5,982 nucleotides of DNA from CAZWUL01 sp964636625 (GTDB lineage Bacteria; Atribacterota; Phoenicimicrobiia; Phoenicimicrobiales; Stramentimicrobiaceae): contig CAZWUL010000063.1 in the NCBI GenBank assembly GCA_964636625.1, positions 1 through 5,982 of the forward strand. Direction: 5' to 3'. Below, piece after piece: positions 1 through 5,982 of this stretch. The notes beneath the pieces were generated by a model. That model saw only the letters and a list, made by a program, of their open reading frames with translations, ran no database searches and was not told the DNA's origin. Both the position numbers and the translations under genes were made by a program. How positions within the stretch are numbered: the stretch's first letter is position 1; the number at the start of each line of letters is the position of its first letter.

Positions 1-317
1 GTTCATCAGATATTATAGAACAAATGAACATAGAGTATAATAATAGAAGGCTCTTTTTTGTCAGGGAGCTAAATAAAATAAAAGGCATTTCCTGTATTAA
101 GCCGGAAGGGGCTTTTTATATTTTTGCTAATATCAAAGCTACCGGAAGAACTTCTGAACAATTCTATGATGAGCTCTTAACCAGGGCAAAAGTAGTGGTT
201 ATTCCTGGTTCTGCATTTGGCAGACAGGGTGAAGGATATGTCAGGATCGCCTATACGCTACCTATCGAAAAATTAGAAGAGGCTATAACCAGGATAAAAT
301 CAGTTTTTGATAATTAG
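1..317 (+). CDS. Class I/II PLP-dependent aminotransferase, C-terminal part (5' end outside window)
   Basis: The reading frame is open from base 3 to the TAG at 315-317 and gives the last 104 residues of a protein whose start lies to the left. The internal ATG at 24 is not taken as the start, because the frame continues upstream of it and the fold would be incomplete. Two signatures of fold-type I aminotransferases (aspartate aminotransferase-like small domain) are visible: PEGAFYIF (bases 102-125) and VIPGSAFGRQGEGYVRIAY. The Arg of the latter (codon 243-245) is the family's conserved arginine that binds the substrate alpha-carboxylate. The PLP lysine lies outside the window. The enzyme is cytoplasmic and transfers an amino group between an amino acid and a 2-oxo acid; its substrate cannot be told from this part. 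The family is secure. A link to the hydroxyproline genes 415 bases downstream is possible but unproven. Confidence 0.9.
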   Translation, partial: SSDIIEQMNIEYNNRRLFFVRELNKIKGISCIKPEGAFYIFANIKATGRTSEQFYDELLTRAKVVVIPGSAFGRQGEGYVRIAYTLPIEKLEEAITRIKSVFDN

Positions 318-344
318 TGAAGTTTAATTGTTAAATAAAATGAT

Positions 345-390
345 TTTACCATAAAAAGATTAAGGTAAATTATATGATAATTTTTTACCT
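345..390 (+). terminator. Competing inverted repeats downstream of the aminotransferase; possible weak terminator or switch
   Basis: GGTAAA at 364-369 can pair either with TTTACC at 345-350 (13-base loop) or, as AGGTAAA 363-369, with TTTACCT at 384-390. The second fold can extend as AGGTA (363-367) with TACCT (386-390) and AATTAT (368-373) with ATAATT (377-382), around a 3-base loop and a 3-base T bulge. The inner AT-only stem runs into six T at 381-386, which gives some resemblance to an intrinsic terminator 46 bases after the stop. The stem is almost without G-C pairs, so termination is doubtful. In AT-rich DNA such pairings can also arise by chance. Confidence 0.25.
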
Positions 391-535
391 GAAGTGCAAG
401 GCTGGGAGTTGTATTGCTTAAGAAATATTATAGCTCAAGTATAAATAAAAAAATCAAAGAAAAAGAGCTAAAAAATATCAAAAAGTTAAATACCTTTTAG
501 AGGTTCTTTAAGCCACCTGCTTTATGGGAGCGATA
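391..535 (+). ncRNA. Candidate structured RNA or leader element (family not recognised)
   Basis: Nested complementary segments suggest a branched fold. An outer helix pairs GCTTAAGAA (416-424) with TTCTTTAAGC (504-513), with one bulged T. A second helix inside it pairs ATATT (425-429) plus TAGCTC (431-436) with GAGCTA (465-470) plus AATAT (474-478). A small hairpin can form between AAAAG (481-485) and CTTTT (494-498). Outside the first helix, GCAAGG (396-401) can pair with CCTGC (516-520) with one bulged base. The 500-532 segment is relatively GC-rich for the spacer. The architecture of a long rod broken by an internal loop recalls 6S RNA, but I cannot match its conserved sequence, and no promoter or terminator delimits the element clearly. 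Strand and ends are guesses; it could be chance pairing in AT-rich DNA or a decayed sequence. Confidence 0.22.
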
Positions 536-662
536 TTTACTGAATAATATTGTGTAGAATTCAATGCTCATAAATTTATAGTTGTTTTTTACTTTTCTAT
601 TTGTTAGCATAATATAAATGAAAATTTAGCAGGGTTTATTTATATATAATTAAATGCTACAA

Positions 663-716
663 TTAAATTGTTTTCAAAAATTATTTATACTTTATAGAAG
701 AAATGCATCATATAAT
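663..716 (+). promoter_or_regulatory. hypE promoter: Possible sigma-70-type promoter zone for the hypE-hypD genes
   Basis: TATACT at 686-691 matches the -10 consensus at five of six positions, but its -35 partner 17 bases upstream (TTAAAT, 663-668) is poor. A perfect TATAAT lies at 711-716, also without a good -35 box; initiation from it would leave only about 10 bases before the ATG at 733. The general AT richness produces such hexamers by chance, so the choice is weak. No operator palindrome specific to a regulator is evident. Confidence 0.25.
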
Positions 717-732
717 TTAATTTACTCAATAG

Positions 733-1644
733 ATGAAAATCATGAATACAGGAACAATTTTTGACATAAAGAAATTTGCCATCCATGACGGCCCGGGTAT
801 CCGTACTACCGTCTTTTTGAAGGGCTGCCCCCTGCGCTGTATGTGGTGCCATAATCCGGAGAGCTGGCTTGGCTCACCTGAGATTATGTTTGATTATAAA
901 AAGTGCATTCAATGCTATCAATGTATTTCCTTATGCCCTGCTAAAGCCCTAGAAATCAAAGACAGTTATCCCTGTACTGATAAAGAAAGATGTCAGTCTT
1001 GTGGAACCTGTGTTGTCATCTGTCCCGGAAAAGCTAGAGAAATCATTGGCAAGAATGTAAATATAGAACAAGTACTGGTAGAAATCAAAAAAGATTTAAT
1101 ATTTTACCAGCAATCCCAGGGAGGAGTTACTTTCTCCGGCGGAGAGCCTTTATTGCAGATTGGCTTTCTATCCAAACTGTTGTCTTTATGTCAGCAGGAA
1201 GGTATCCAGACTGCGGTTGATACCTGTGGCTATGTTCCCTGGACCAGTTTTGAAAAGATTGAAAAATTGGTTGACTTATGGTTATATGATATTAAGTTAA
1301 TAGATGAAAAAAAACACTACCGCTATACCGGGATATCCAATAAACTTATCCTGGATAACCTAAAAAAACTCTCAGGGAAAACCTGCGATATCGAGATTCG
1401 TATACCTGTGATTCCCGGTGTCAATGATTCACCACAGGAGTTTAGAAAAATTGCAACTCTTTTAAATTCTTTTGAATTAAAAAAAATCAGTCTGTTGCCT
1501 TTCCATAAGATGGGCCTGGAGAAATACTCAAGGCTGGGATTAGAGCAGCCCATGGCAGAGGACCCAACTATCTCACCAGCACATCTTGAAAAATTACAGC
1601 AGCTCCTGCAAGCAAAGAATTTACAGGTTACCATAGGAGGATAA
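733..1644 (+). CDS. hypE: Glycyl-radical-enzyme activating enzyme, HypE type (radical SAM)
   Basis: The 303-residue protein is a radical SAM activase. It reductively cleaves SAM and abstracts hydrogen from the conserved glycine of its partner, the glycyl radical enzyme encoded 2 bases downstream. The N-terminal motif IHDGPGIRTTVFLKGCPLR is typical of PFL-activase relatives. The CX3CX2C motif (C32, C36, C39) holds the SAM-binding [4Fe-4S] cluster. An inserted ferredoxin-like domain has two further clusters: C58/C61/C64/C68-P and C87/C90/C93/C97-P, with C81 nearby. This domain marks the activases of dehydratases and decarboxylases and is absent from the short PFL activase. GGEP (136-139), DTCGY (163-167), YDIKL (185-189) and RIPVIPGVN (223-231) complete the SAM barrel. 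TAG directly precedes the ATG at 733, so no upstream extension is possible; the ATG at 742 is an alternative start, since AGATGA (731-736) could be its weak ribosome site. Function is firm; partner specificity is inferred from the neighbour. Confidence 0.93.
   Translation: MKIMNTGTIFDIKKFAIHDGPGIRTTVFLKGCPLRCMWCHNPESWLGSPEIMFDYKKCIQCYQCISLCPAKALEIKDSYPCTDKERCQSCGTCVVICPGKAREIIGKNVNIEQVLVEIKKDLIFYQQSQGGVTFSGGEPLLQIGFLSKLLSLCQQEGIQTAVDTCGYVPWTSFEKIEKLVDLWLYDIKLIDEKKHYRYTGISNKLILDNLKKLSGKTCDIEIRIPVIPGVNDSPQEFRKIATLLNSFELKKISLLPFHKMGLEKYSRLGLEQPMAEDPTISPAHLEKLQQLLQAKNLQVTIGG
1635..1640 (+). promoter_or_regulatory. Ribosome binding site of hypD inside the end of hypE
   Basis: AGGAGG lies 6 bases before the ATG at 1647 and also encodes the last Gly-Gly residues of the activase. 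With the activase stop at 1642-1644, this arrangement fits translational coupling of the two genes, and it supports 1647 over the later in-frame ATG at 1683, which has no such site. Confidence 0.85.
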
Positions 1645-1646
1645 AA

Positions 1647-4010
1647 ATGAATACCAGGATCGAAAGATTAAGAAAAAAAAGTATGACTACCCAGCCCTAT
1701 ATTGATATTCAGAGGGCACAACTGCTGACCGAGGCCTACCAGAAGTATTCTGGAACAGTACCTGTTCCCGTCTTGCGGGCCTTGTCTTTTCAATATTTAC
1801 TGCAAAACAAGACCATTACCATCGAAGAAGGAGAATTAATCGTAGGTGAGAGGGGCAGCTCTGTCTGCGGAACACCTACCTATCCTGAATTATGCTGTCA
1901 TACCTTAGATGATCTGGAGTTAATTGCCAACAGAGACAAAATTTCTTTTGCAGTGAGCGAAGAGACCAAAAAAATCCAGCAGGAGCTGATAATACCCTAT
2001 TGGCAGCAAAAATCTATTCGCCATCATCTCTTTAACTTAATGGACCAGGACTGGTTGGATTGCTACCAGGCAGGTATCTTTACCGAGTTTATGGAACAAA
2101 GGGCCCCTGGACATACTGTGGCTGACGGCAAGATCTATCAAAAGGGTTTTCGGGATTTCAAAGAAGAAATCACCAAACAGATAGCCGGCTTAGATTATCA
2201 CAATGACCAAGAGGCCTATCAGAAACTGAATCAATTAAAAGCTATGTCCATTTGCTGTGATGCTATTATCGAACTGGCCAACCGGTATGCCAGCCTGGCA
2301 GAACAGCTTGCCCAGCAGACAAAAGACAACCAGAGAAAAGCAGAATTACTAAAAATCAGCCAGATCTGCCGGCAGGTACCTGCTCATGCCCCCAGGAGTT
2401 TTCATGAGGCTCTACAGATGTACTGGTTTGTTCATATCGGGGTTATCAGTGAATTAAATACCTGGGACTCCTTTAACCCCGGACACCTGGACCAGCATTT
2501 GTATCCATTTTATATGCAGGATACTCAATCAGGTATCTTGGATGATGACAAAGCCAAGGAATTACTGGAATGTTTCTGGATTAAATTTAACAATCAGCCG
2601 GCACCTCCCAAAGTGGGAGTTACCCTGGCTGAAAGCGGAACCTATACCGATTTTGCCAATATCAATAATGGCGGTTTAACCCCTCAGGGCCAAGATGCAG
2701 TCAATGAGTTGACCTATCTCATTTTAGAGGTTATAGATGAGATGAGACTACTACAACCCAGTACCAATATTCAGCTAAGTAAAAAAAATCCTGACCGTTT
2801 TCTCAAGCGTGCCTGTGAGATTATTCGCAAAGGATGGGGACAGCCCTCAATCTTTAATGCCGATGAGGTTATTGCTCAGCTCTTAGGACAGGGCAAGAGC
2901 CTTACCGATTCCAGAGAAGGAGGAACCAGTGGTTGTGTAGAGACCGGTGCTTTCGGTAAGGAAGCCTATATCCTGACTGGTTATTTCAACCTGGTCAAGG
3001 TCCTGGAGATTACCCTTAATAATGGCAAGGATCCCCGAACCGGCAAGACTATTGGTCTTACTACCGGTAATCCCGGGGACTTTAGCAATTTTGATCAGCT
3101 GTATGAAGCCTTTGAAAAACAGTTACATCATTTTATACAGATTAAAATAAAGGGTAACCAGCTAATTGAGCAGCTATATGCCACCACTATGCCCTCGCCA
3201 TTTCTCTCGATTATTGTCAGTGACTGCATCTCTAAAGGCAAAGATTACAATGCCGGTGGTGCCCGCTACAACACCGATTACATTCAGGGAGTAGGGATAG
3301 CAACCATAACTGATAGCTTCTCTGCCATTAAATATCACATCTATGATAAAAAGAACTTCAGCATGAATACCCTTCTGGCAGTATTGCAGAATGATTTTAA
3401 GGGAGAAAAAGAAATCTATCAATTGCTTAAAGAGCAAACACCCAAATACGGCAATGATGATGAGTATGCCGATACCATTATGTGTAAGGTCTTTGAGTCA
3501 TTCTACCAGGAGGTCAATGGCCGTAAAAACAGCAAGGGAGGACACTACCGAATCAATATGTTGCCGACCACCTGTCATATTTACTTTGGCTCGGTAATCG
3601 GGGCTACCCCTGATGGACGTAAGGCAACCAGGCCTTTGTCAGAGGGTATCTCGCCTGTTCAAGGAACGGATCGAAAAGGACCGACTGCAGTTATCAAATC
3701 TGCCTCCAAGATGGAACACTTAAAGACCGGAGGAACCCTCTTAAACCAGAAATTTAGCCCTTCTTTGATAGAAGGAGACAAAGGACTATCCAGTCTGGCT
3801 AATCTTATTCGTGCCTATTTCGCACTTGATGGCCACCACATTCAATTTAATGTGATTAAAGCACAGACCCTGCGAGCTGCCCAGAAAAATCCGGAAGAAT
3901 ACCAGAACCTTATAGTACGGGTAGCCGGTTACAGTGATTATTTTAACAATCTCAGCAGGGAGCTGCAGGATGAGATTATTAATAGAACTGAACAAGGTTC
4001 TTTCAGATAA
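1647..4010 (+). CDS. hypD: trans-4-hydroxy-L-proline dehydratase, glycyl radical enzyme (HypD type)
   Basis: The 787-residue protein has both parts of a glycyl radical enzyme: the thiyl-radical loop SGCVETG with C430 and E432, and the C-terminal radical loop RVAGYSDYFNNLS with G761. C-x-E marks the dehydratase/lyase branch; pyruvate formate-lyase has two adjacent cysteines instead. Against Clostridioides difficile HypD as I recall it (789 residues), the numbering shifts by 4 throughout, and the substrate-pocket residues appear kept: F148, H156, D274, S330, D335, F336, C430, E432, Y446, L639 and T641. HypD removes water from trans-4-hydroxy-L-proline to give (S)-1-pyrroline-5-carboxylate, in the cytoplasm and only without oxygen. 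Long stretches such as FNNQPAPPKVG, FANINNGG and GGTLLNQKFSPS also look HypD-like. The activase precedes it, but proC, a frequent neighbour, is not in the window. A related hydroxyproline ring-opening C-N lyase (HplG) is the main alternative. No frameshift or missing key residue is seen. Confidence 0.88.
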   Translation: MNTRIERLRKKSMTTQPYIDIQRAQLLTEAYQKYSGTVPVPVLRALSFQYLLQNKTITIEEGELIVGERGSSVCGTPTYPELCCHTLDDLELIANRDKISFAVSEETKKIQQELIIPYWQQKSIRHHLFNLMDQDWLDCYQAGIFTEFMEQRAPGHTVADGKIYQKGFRDFKEEITKQIAGLDYHNDQEAYQKLNQLKAMSICCDAIIELANRYASLAEQLAQQTKDNQRKAELLKISQICRQVPAHAPRSFHEALQMYWFVHIGVISELNTWDSFNPGHLDQHLYPFYMQDTQSGILDDDKAKELLECFWIKFNNQPAPPKVGVTLAESGTYTDFANINNGGLTPQGQDAVNELTYLILEVIDEMRLLQPSTNIQLSKKNPDRFLKRACEIIRKGWGQPSIFNADEVIAQLLGQGKSLTDSREGGTSGCVETGAFGKEAYILTGYFNLVKVLEITLNNGKDPRTGKTIGLTTGNPGDFSNFDQLYEAFEKQLHHFIQIKIKGNQLIEQLYATTMPSPFLSIIVSDCISKGKDYNAGGARYNTDYIQGVGIATITDSFSAIKYHIYDKKNFSMNTLLAVLQNDFKGEKEIYQLLKEQTPKYGNDDEYADTIMCKVFESFYQEVNGRKNSKGGHYRINMLPTTCHIYFGSVIGATPDGRKATRPLSEGISPVQGTDRKGPTAVIKSASKMEHLKTGGTLLNQKFSPSLIEGDKGLSSLANLIRAYFALDGHHIQFNVIKAQTLRAAQKNPEEYQNLIVRVAGYSDYFNNLSRELQDEIINRTEQGSFR

Positions 4011-4073
4011 AAAGTTACAGTATTTCCGTGGAGAGAAAAATATAAAAATACAAAAATATTTTGGAGGAATAAA
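4011..4073 (+). other. Short hypD-transketolase spacer without clear terminator
   Basis: The 63-base gap is A-rich and contains the short palindrome AAAATATTTT (4053-4062) but no GC stem followed by a T run. Read-through from hypD into the transketolase is therefore possible. I see no strong -35/-10 pair within it either. Confidence 0.5.
4063..4067 (+). promoter_or_regulatory. Ribosome binding site that fixes the transketolase start
   Basis: GGAGG sits 6 bases before the ATG at 4074. The encoded protein starts MLKEVAKIIRGLSVDAIEKA, a normal transketolase N-terminus, so site and homology agree on the start. Confidence 0.88.
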
Positions 4074-5982
4074 ATGTTAAAAGAGGTAGCTAAGATAATT
4101 AGAGGTTTATCTGTTGACGCTATTGAAAAAGCTAATTCCGGGCATCCAGGATTACCATTAGGATGTGCTGAAATTGGAGCAGTTTTATTTGGAGAAATAA
4201 TGAGATACGATGCTAAAAGACCAGATTGGGCAGACCGTGACCGATTTATTCTTTCTGCAGGACATGGTTCCATGTTATTGTATGCCCTGTTACATTTAGC
4301 CGGCTATGATGTTACCTTGAAAGACCTGCAAAACTTCAGGCAATTAGGTTCATCAACACCAGGCCACCCTGAATATGGGTATACACCGGGGGTTGATGCA
4401 ACTACTGGACCACTAGGCCAGGGGTTAGCCAATGCTGTAGGAATGGCTTTAACAGAGAAAATACTTGCTGCTAAATTTAATACTGAAAATTACAATATTA
4501 TTGATCATTACACCTATGCATTAGCCAGTGACGGTTGTATGATGGAAGGGATTACCTCAGAAGCCGCTTCATTGGCGGGTCATTGGGGATTGGAAAAACT
4601 TGTTGTCATATATGACCAAAATTGTATTTCTTTAGCATGTGGCACTGATTTAAGCTTTACTGAATCAGTAGCTGACCGCTATCGTGCCTATAACTGGCAG
4701 GTAATAGAAAATGTTGATGGGCATAATATAGATGAATTAAAGGCCGCATTTATGAAGGCTAAAGAAAAAAATAACAAGCCGGTTTTGATAATTGCCAGAA
4801 CCCATATTGGTTATGGTGCACCAACAAAGCAGGATAGTCATACTGCGCATGGGGCTCCTTTAGGCAGGGAAGAGGTAGACGGACTGAAAAAAAATATAGG
4901 ATTGCCGCTAGATAAGCCTTTTTATATAAGCGAAGAAGTAAAAGAATACTTCAAGGAAAAAGAGAAAGACTTAAGGCAAAAGAGGGAAAAATGGGAAGAA
5001 AAATTCGAAAAATGGGCAAAAGAACTTCCTGAGAAAAAGAAAGAATGGGATAGAGGAATTAACCTGGAAGTGCCTGCTGGTGATGAATTTTCACAACTGG
5101 AGTTTACTGAGAAAGTTGCTACCAGAAGCGCCTCCGGTAAAATATTAAATAAAATTGCAGAAAAAATTGATTATATAATCGGAGGATCAGCAGATCTTTC
5201 GCCATCAACTAAAACTTATCTTGATAAATTTCCGGAAATTCAAAAAGATTGCTTTGAAGCCAGGAATATCCGTTTTGGAGTAAGAGAACATGCCATGGGT
5301 GCAATTTGTAATGGTATCTCTTTACACAAAGGATTGCGCCCCTATTGTTCAACTTTCTTAATTTTTTCAGATTATATGAGACATACAATCCGGCTGGCAG
5401 CCATGATGAAACAACCTGTGATTTATATATTTACTCATGACTCAATCTATGTAGGAGAAGATGGCCCTACTCACCAGCCAATTGAGCAGTTAGAGTCGTT
5501 AAGAGTTATTCCGAATTTAAAAGTTATTCGTCCAGCAGATAGTGAAGAAGTAAAAGCAGCCTGGAATCTTATTCTGGAAAGAAAAGATGGGCCTACTGCG
5601 TTGATTTTATCTCGACAGAATTTGCCTCGTTTAAAAGAGAAGCTTTCCATGGAAGATTTCAGAAGAGGTGGATATATTGTTTATGATAGTAATGATAATC
5701 CAGATATTGTTATTTCTGCCAGCGGAAGCGAAGTGCATACAGGGTTGCAGGTTAAAGACCTTTTACTAGAAAAAAATATTACTTGCCGCATTATTTCTGT
5801 TCCAGACCTGGAGGCATTTGCAAATCAGGGTAAAGCTTACCAGGAAAAGATTCTTAATAGTGGAAACAATTCAACCCAGGTGGTTATTGAAGCTGCAACC
5901 GGGCATAGCTGGTATGAAGCTATTCCGCAGCTGTCTCTGGGAGTTTTTATTCGTAGATTTGGTGAAAGTGGACCTGGGGATG
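4074..5982 (+). CDS. tkt: Transketolase, C-terminus cut by the window edge
   Basis: The frame stays open from 4074 to the last base (636 codons plus one base); family members are about 660-670 residues, so only the end of the C-terminal domain is missing. Transketolase moves two-carbon ketol units between sugar phosphates in the non-oxidative pentose phosphate pathway, using thiamine diphosphate and a divalent metal. Visible signatures are NSGHPG (H24), AGHGSM (H64), GHPE (H98), the ThDP/metal motif SDGCMMEG (D153, G154) through N183, H256 and H259 before GAPLG, GGSADLSPS, GVREHAMG with the catalytic glutamate E405 that activates ThDP, and GEDGPTHQP with H467. The N-terminal, pyrimidine-binding and start of the C-terminal domains are on one chain, unlike the split enzymes of some anaerobes. 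A very charged Glu/Lys stretch at about 285-330 is probably the helical interdomain linker. ThDP motif variants: SDG for GDG, and SLACGTD where many relatives have an S-x-D-G-x-T type sequence. No link to hydroxyproline metabolism is evident. Confidence 0.95.
   Translation, partial: MLKEVAKIIRGLSVDAIEKANSGHPGLPLGCAEIGAVLFGEIMRYDAKRPDWADRDRFILSAGHGSMLLYALLHLAGYDVTLKDLQNFRQLGSSTPGHPEYGYTPGVDATTGPLGQGLANAVGMALTEKILAAKFNTENYNIIDHYTYALASDGCMMEGITSEAASLAGHWGLEKLVVIYDQNCISLACGTDLSFTESVADRYRAYNWQVIENVDGHNIDELKAAFMKAKEKNNKPVLIIARTHIGYGAPTKQDSHTAHGAPLGREEVDGLKKNIGLPLDKPFYISEEVKEYFKEKEKDLRQKREKWEEKFEKWAKELPEKKKEWDRGINLEVPAGDEFSQLEFTEKVATRSASGKILNKIAEKIDYIIGGSADLSPSTKTYLDKFPEIQKDCFEARNIRFGVREHAMGAICNGISLHKGLRPYCSTFLIFSDYMRHTIRLAAMMKQPVIYIFTHDSIYVGEDGPTHQPIEQLESLRVIPNLKVIRPADSEEVKAAWNLILERKDGPTALILSRQNLPRLKEKLSMEDFRRGGYIVYDSNDNPDIVISASGSEVHTGLQVKDLLLEKNITCRIISVPDLEAFANQGKAYQEKILNSGNNSTQVVIEAATGHSWYEAIPQLSLGVFIRRFGESGPGD

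Larger units (their letters stand above)
318..732. other. AT-rich intergenic spacer without a convincing gene
   Basis: This 415-base gap separates the aminotransferase stop from the activase start. It is far more AT-rich than the flanking genes and has many A and T runs. I see no protein-coding signature on either strand, no tRNA and no CRISPR repeat. It contains inverted repeats near 345-390, a nested set of complementary segments at 416-513, a perfect AT-only palindrome at 570-579 followed by a T run (585-590), and several TATAAT-like hexamers nearer the activase. The most GC-rich stretches (about 393-410 and 500-532) stand out against the background, and this is why a structured RNA or regulatory leader is considered. 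It may equally hold only the end of one transcript and the promoter of the next. Confidence 0.7.

Noticed and set aside
570..590. Perfect palindrome ATAAATTTAT followed by six T as an intrinsic terminator
   Set aside because: The stem is only A-T pairs with no room for a loop if fully paired, so it should not form a stable RNA hairpin; it is expected by chance in this composition.
1323..1634. Minus-strand open frame of about 100 codons inside the activase
   Set aside because: It lies wholly antisense to a clear radical SAM gene, has no ribosome site or recognisable domain, and is a composition shadow.
3174..3597. Minus- and plus-strand short open frames within the dehydratase
   Set aside because: They overlap highly conserved dehydratase sequence in other frames and show no independent family signature.
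1647..4010. Annotation as pyruvate formate-lyase (often given to such proteins automatically)
   Set aside because: The active-site loop is SGCVETG, with a single Cys and a C-x-E glutamate, whereas PFL has two adjacent cysteines. The substrate-pocket residues follow HypD, and the activase carries the extra two-cluster ferredoxin domain that the PFL activase lacks.
1647..4010. Choline trimethylamine-lyase, glycerol/propanediol dehydratase or microcompartment-linked glycyl radical enzyme
   Set aside because: Those have a GCVEP-type loop rather than GCVETG. The N-terminus shows no encapsulation-type extension, and no microcompartment shell gene is in the window.
3786..4273. Two minus-strand open frames across the end of the dehydratase and the start of the transketolase
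   Set aside because: They are antisense to two well-supported genes and to the transketolase ribosome site, and have no protein-like motifs.

Overview
The window holds three complete or nearly complete genes and one gene tail, all on the + strand. The flanks and spacers are AT-rich; the middle two genes look somewhat richer in GC. The central glycyl-radical dehydratase and its radical-SAM activase are oxygen-sensitive, so the host must be an anaerobe. Low GC, strong GGAGG ribosome binding sites and this gene content fit a fermentative bacterium of the Clostridia type or a candidate lineage such as Atribacterota. The taxon is a low-confidence inference; there is no rRNA or other marker here.

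Layout: bases 1-317 encode the last 104 residues of a class I/II PLP aminotransferase. Bases 318-732 are a 415-base, very AT-rich spacer without a convincing gene. It holds competing inverted repeats and a nested fold that may be a structured RNA or leader. Bases 733-1644 encode a glycyl-radical-enzyme activating protein, followed after 2 bases by a 787-residue glycyl radical enzyme (1647-4010). Its motifs match trans-4-hydroxy-L-proline dehydratase (HypD) residue for residue at the active site as I recall it. After a 63-base gap with no clear terminator, a full-length-type transketolase starts at 4074 and runs off the right edge; about 25-35 C-terminal residues are missing.

How they work together: the activase (HypE type) uses SAM and a [4Fe-4S] cluster to place a radical on Gly761 of the dehydratase. 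The dehydratase then removes water from trans-4-hydroxy-L-proline to give (S)-1-pyrroline-5-carboxylate. Reduction by P5C reductase (ProC) would give proline, but no proC lies in this window. The transketolase belongs to the non-oxidative pentose phosphate pathway and has no obvious metabolic link to hydroxyproline; it may be only a positional neighbour. The gene symbols hypD and hypE here refer to hydroxyproline metabolism, not to the hydrogenase-maturation genes of the same names.

I did not find a wholly new system. The points most worth a second look are the proC-less hypE-hypD pair beside a transketolase and the possible structured RNA in the spacer upstream of hypE.
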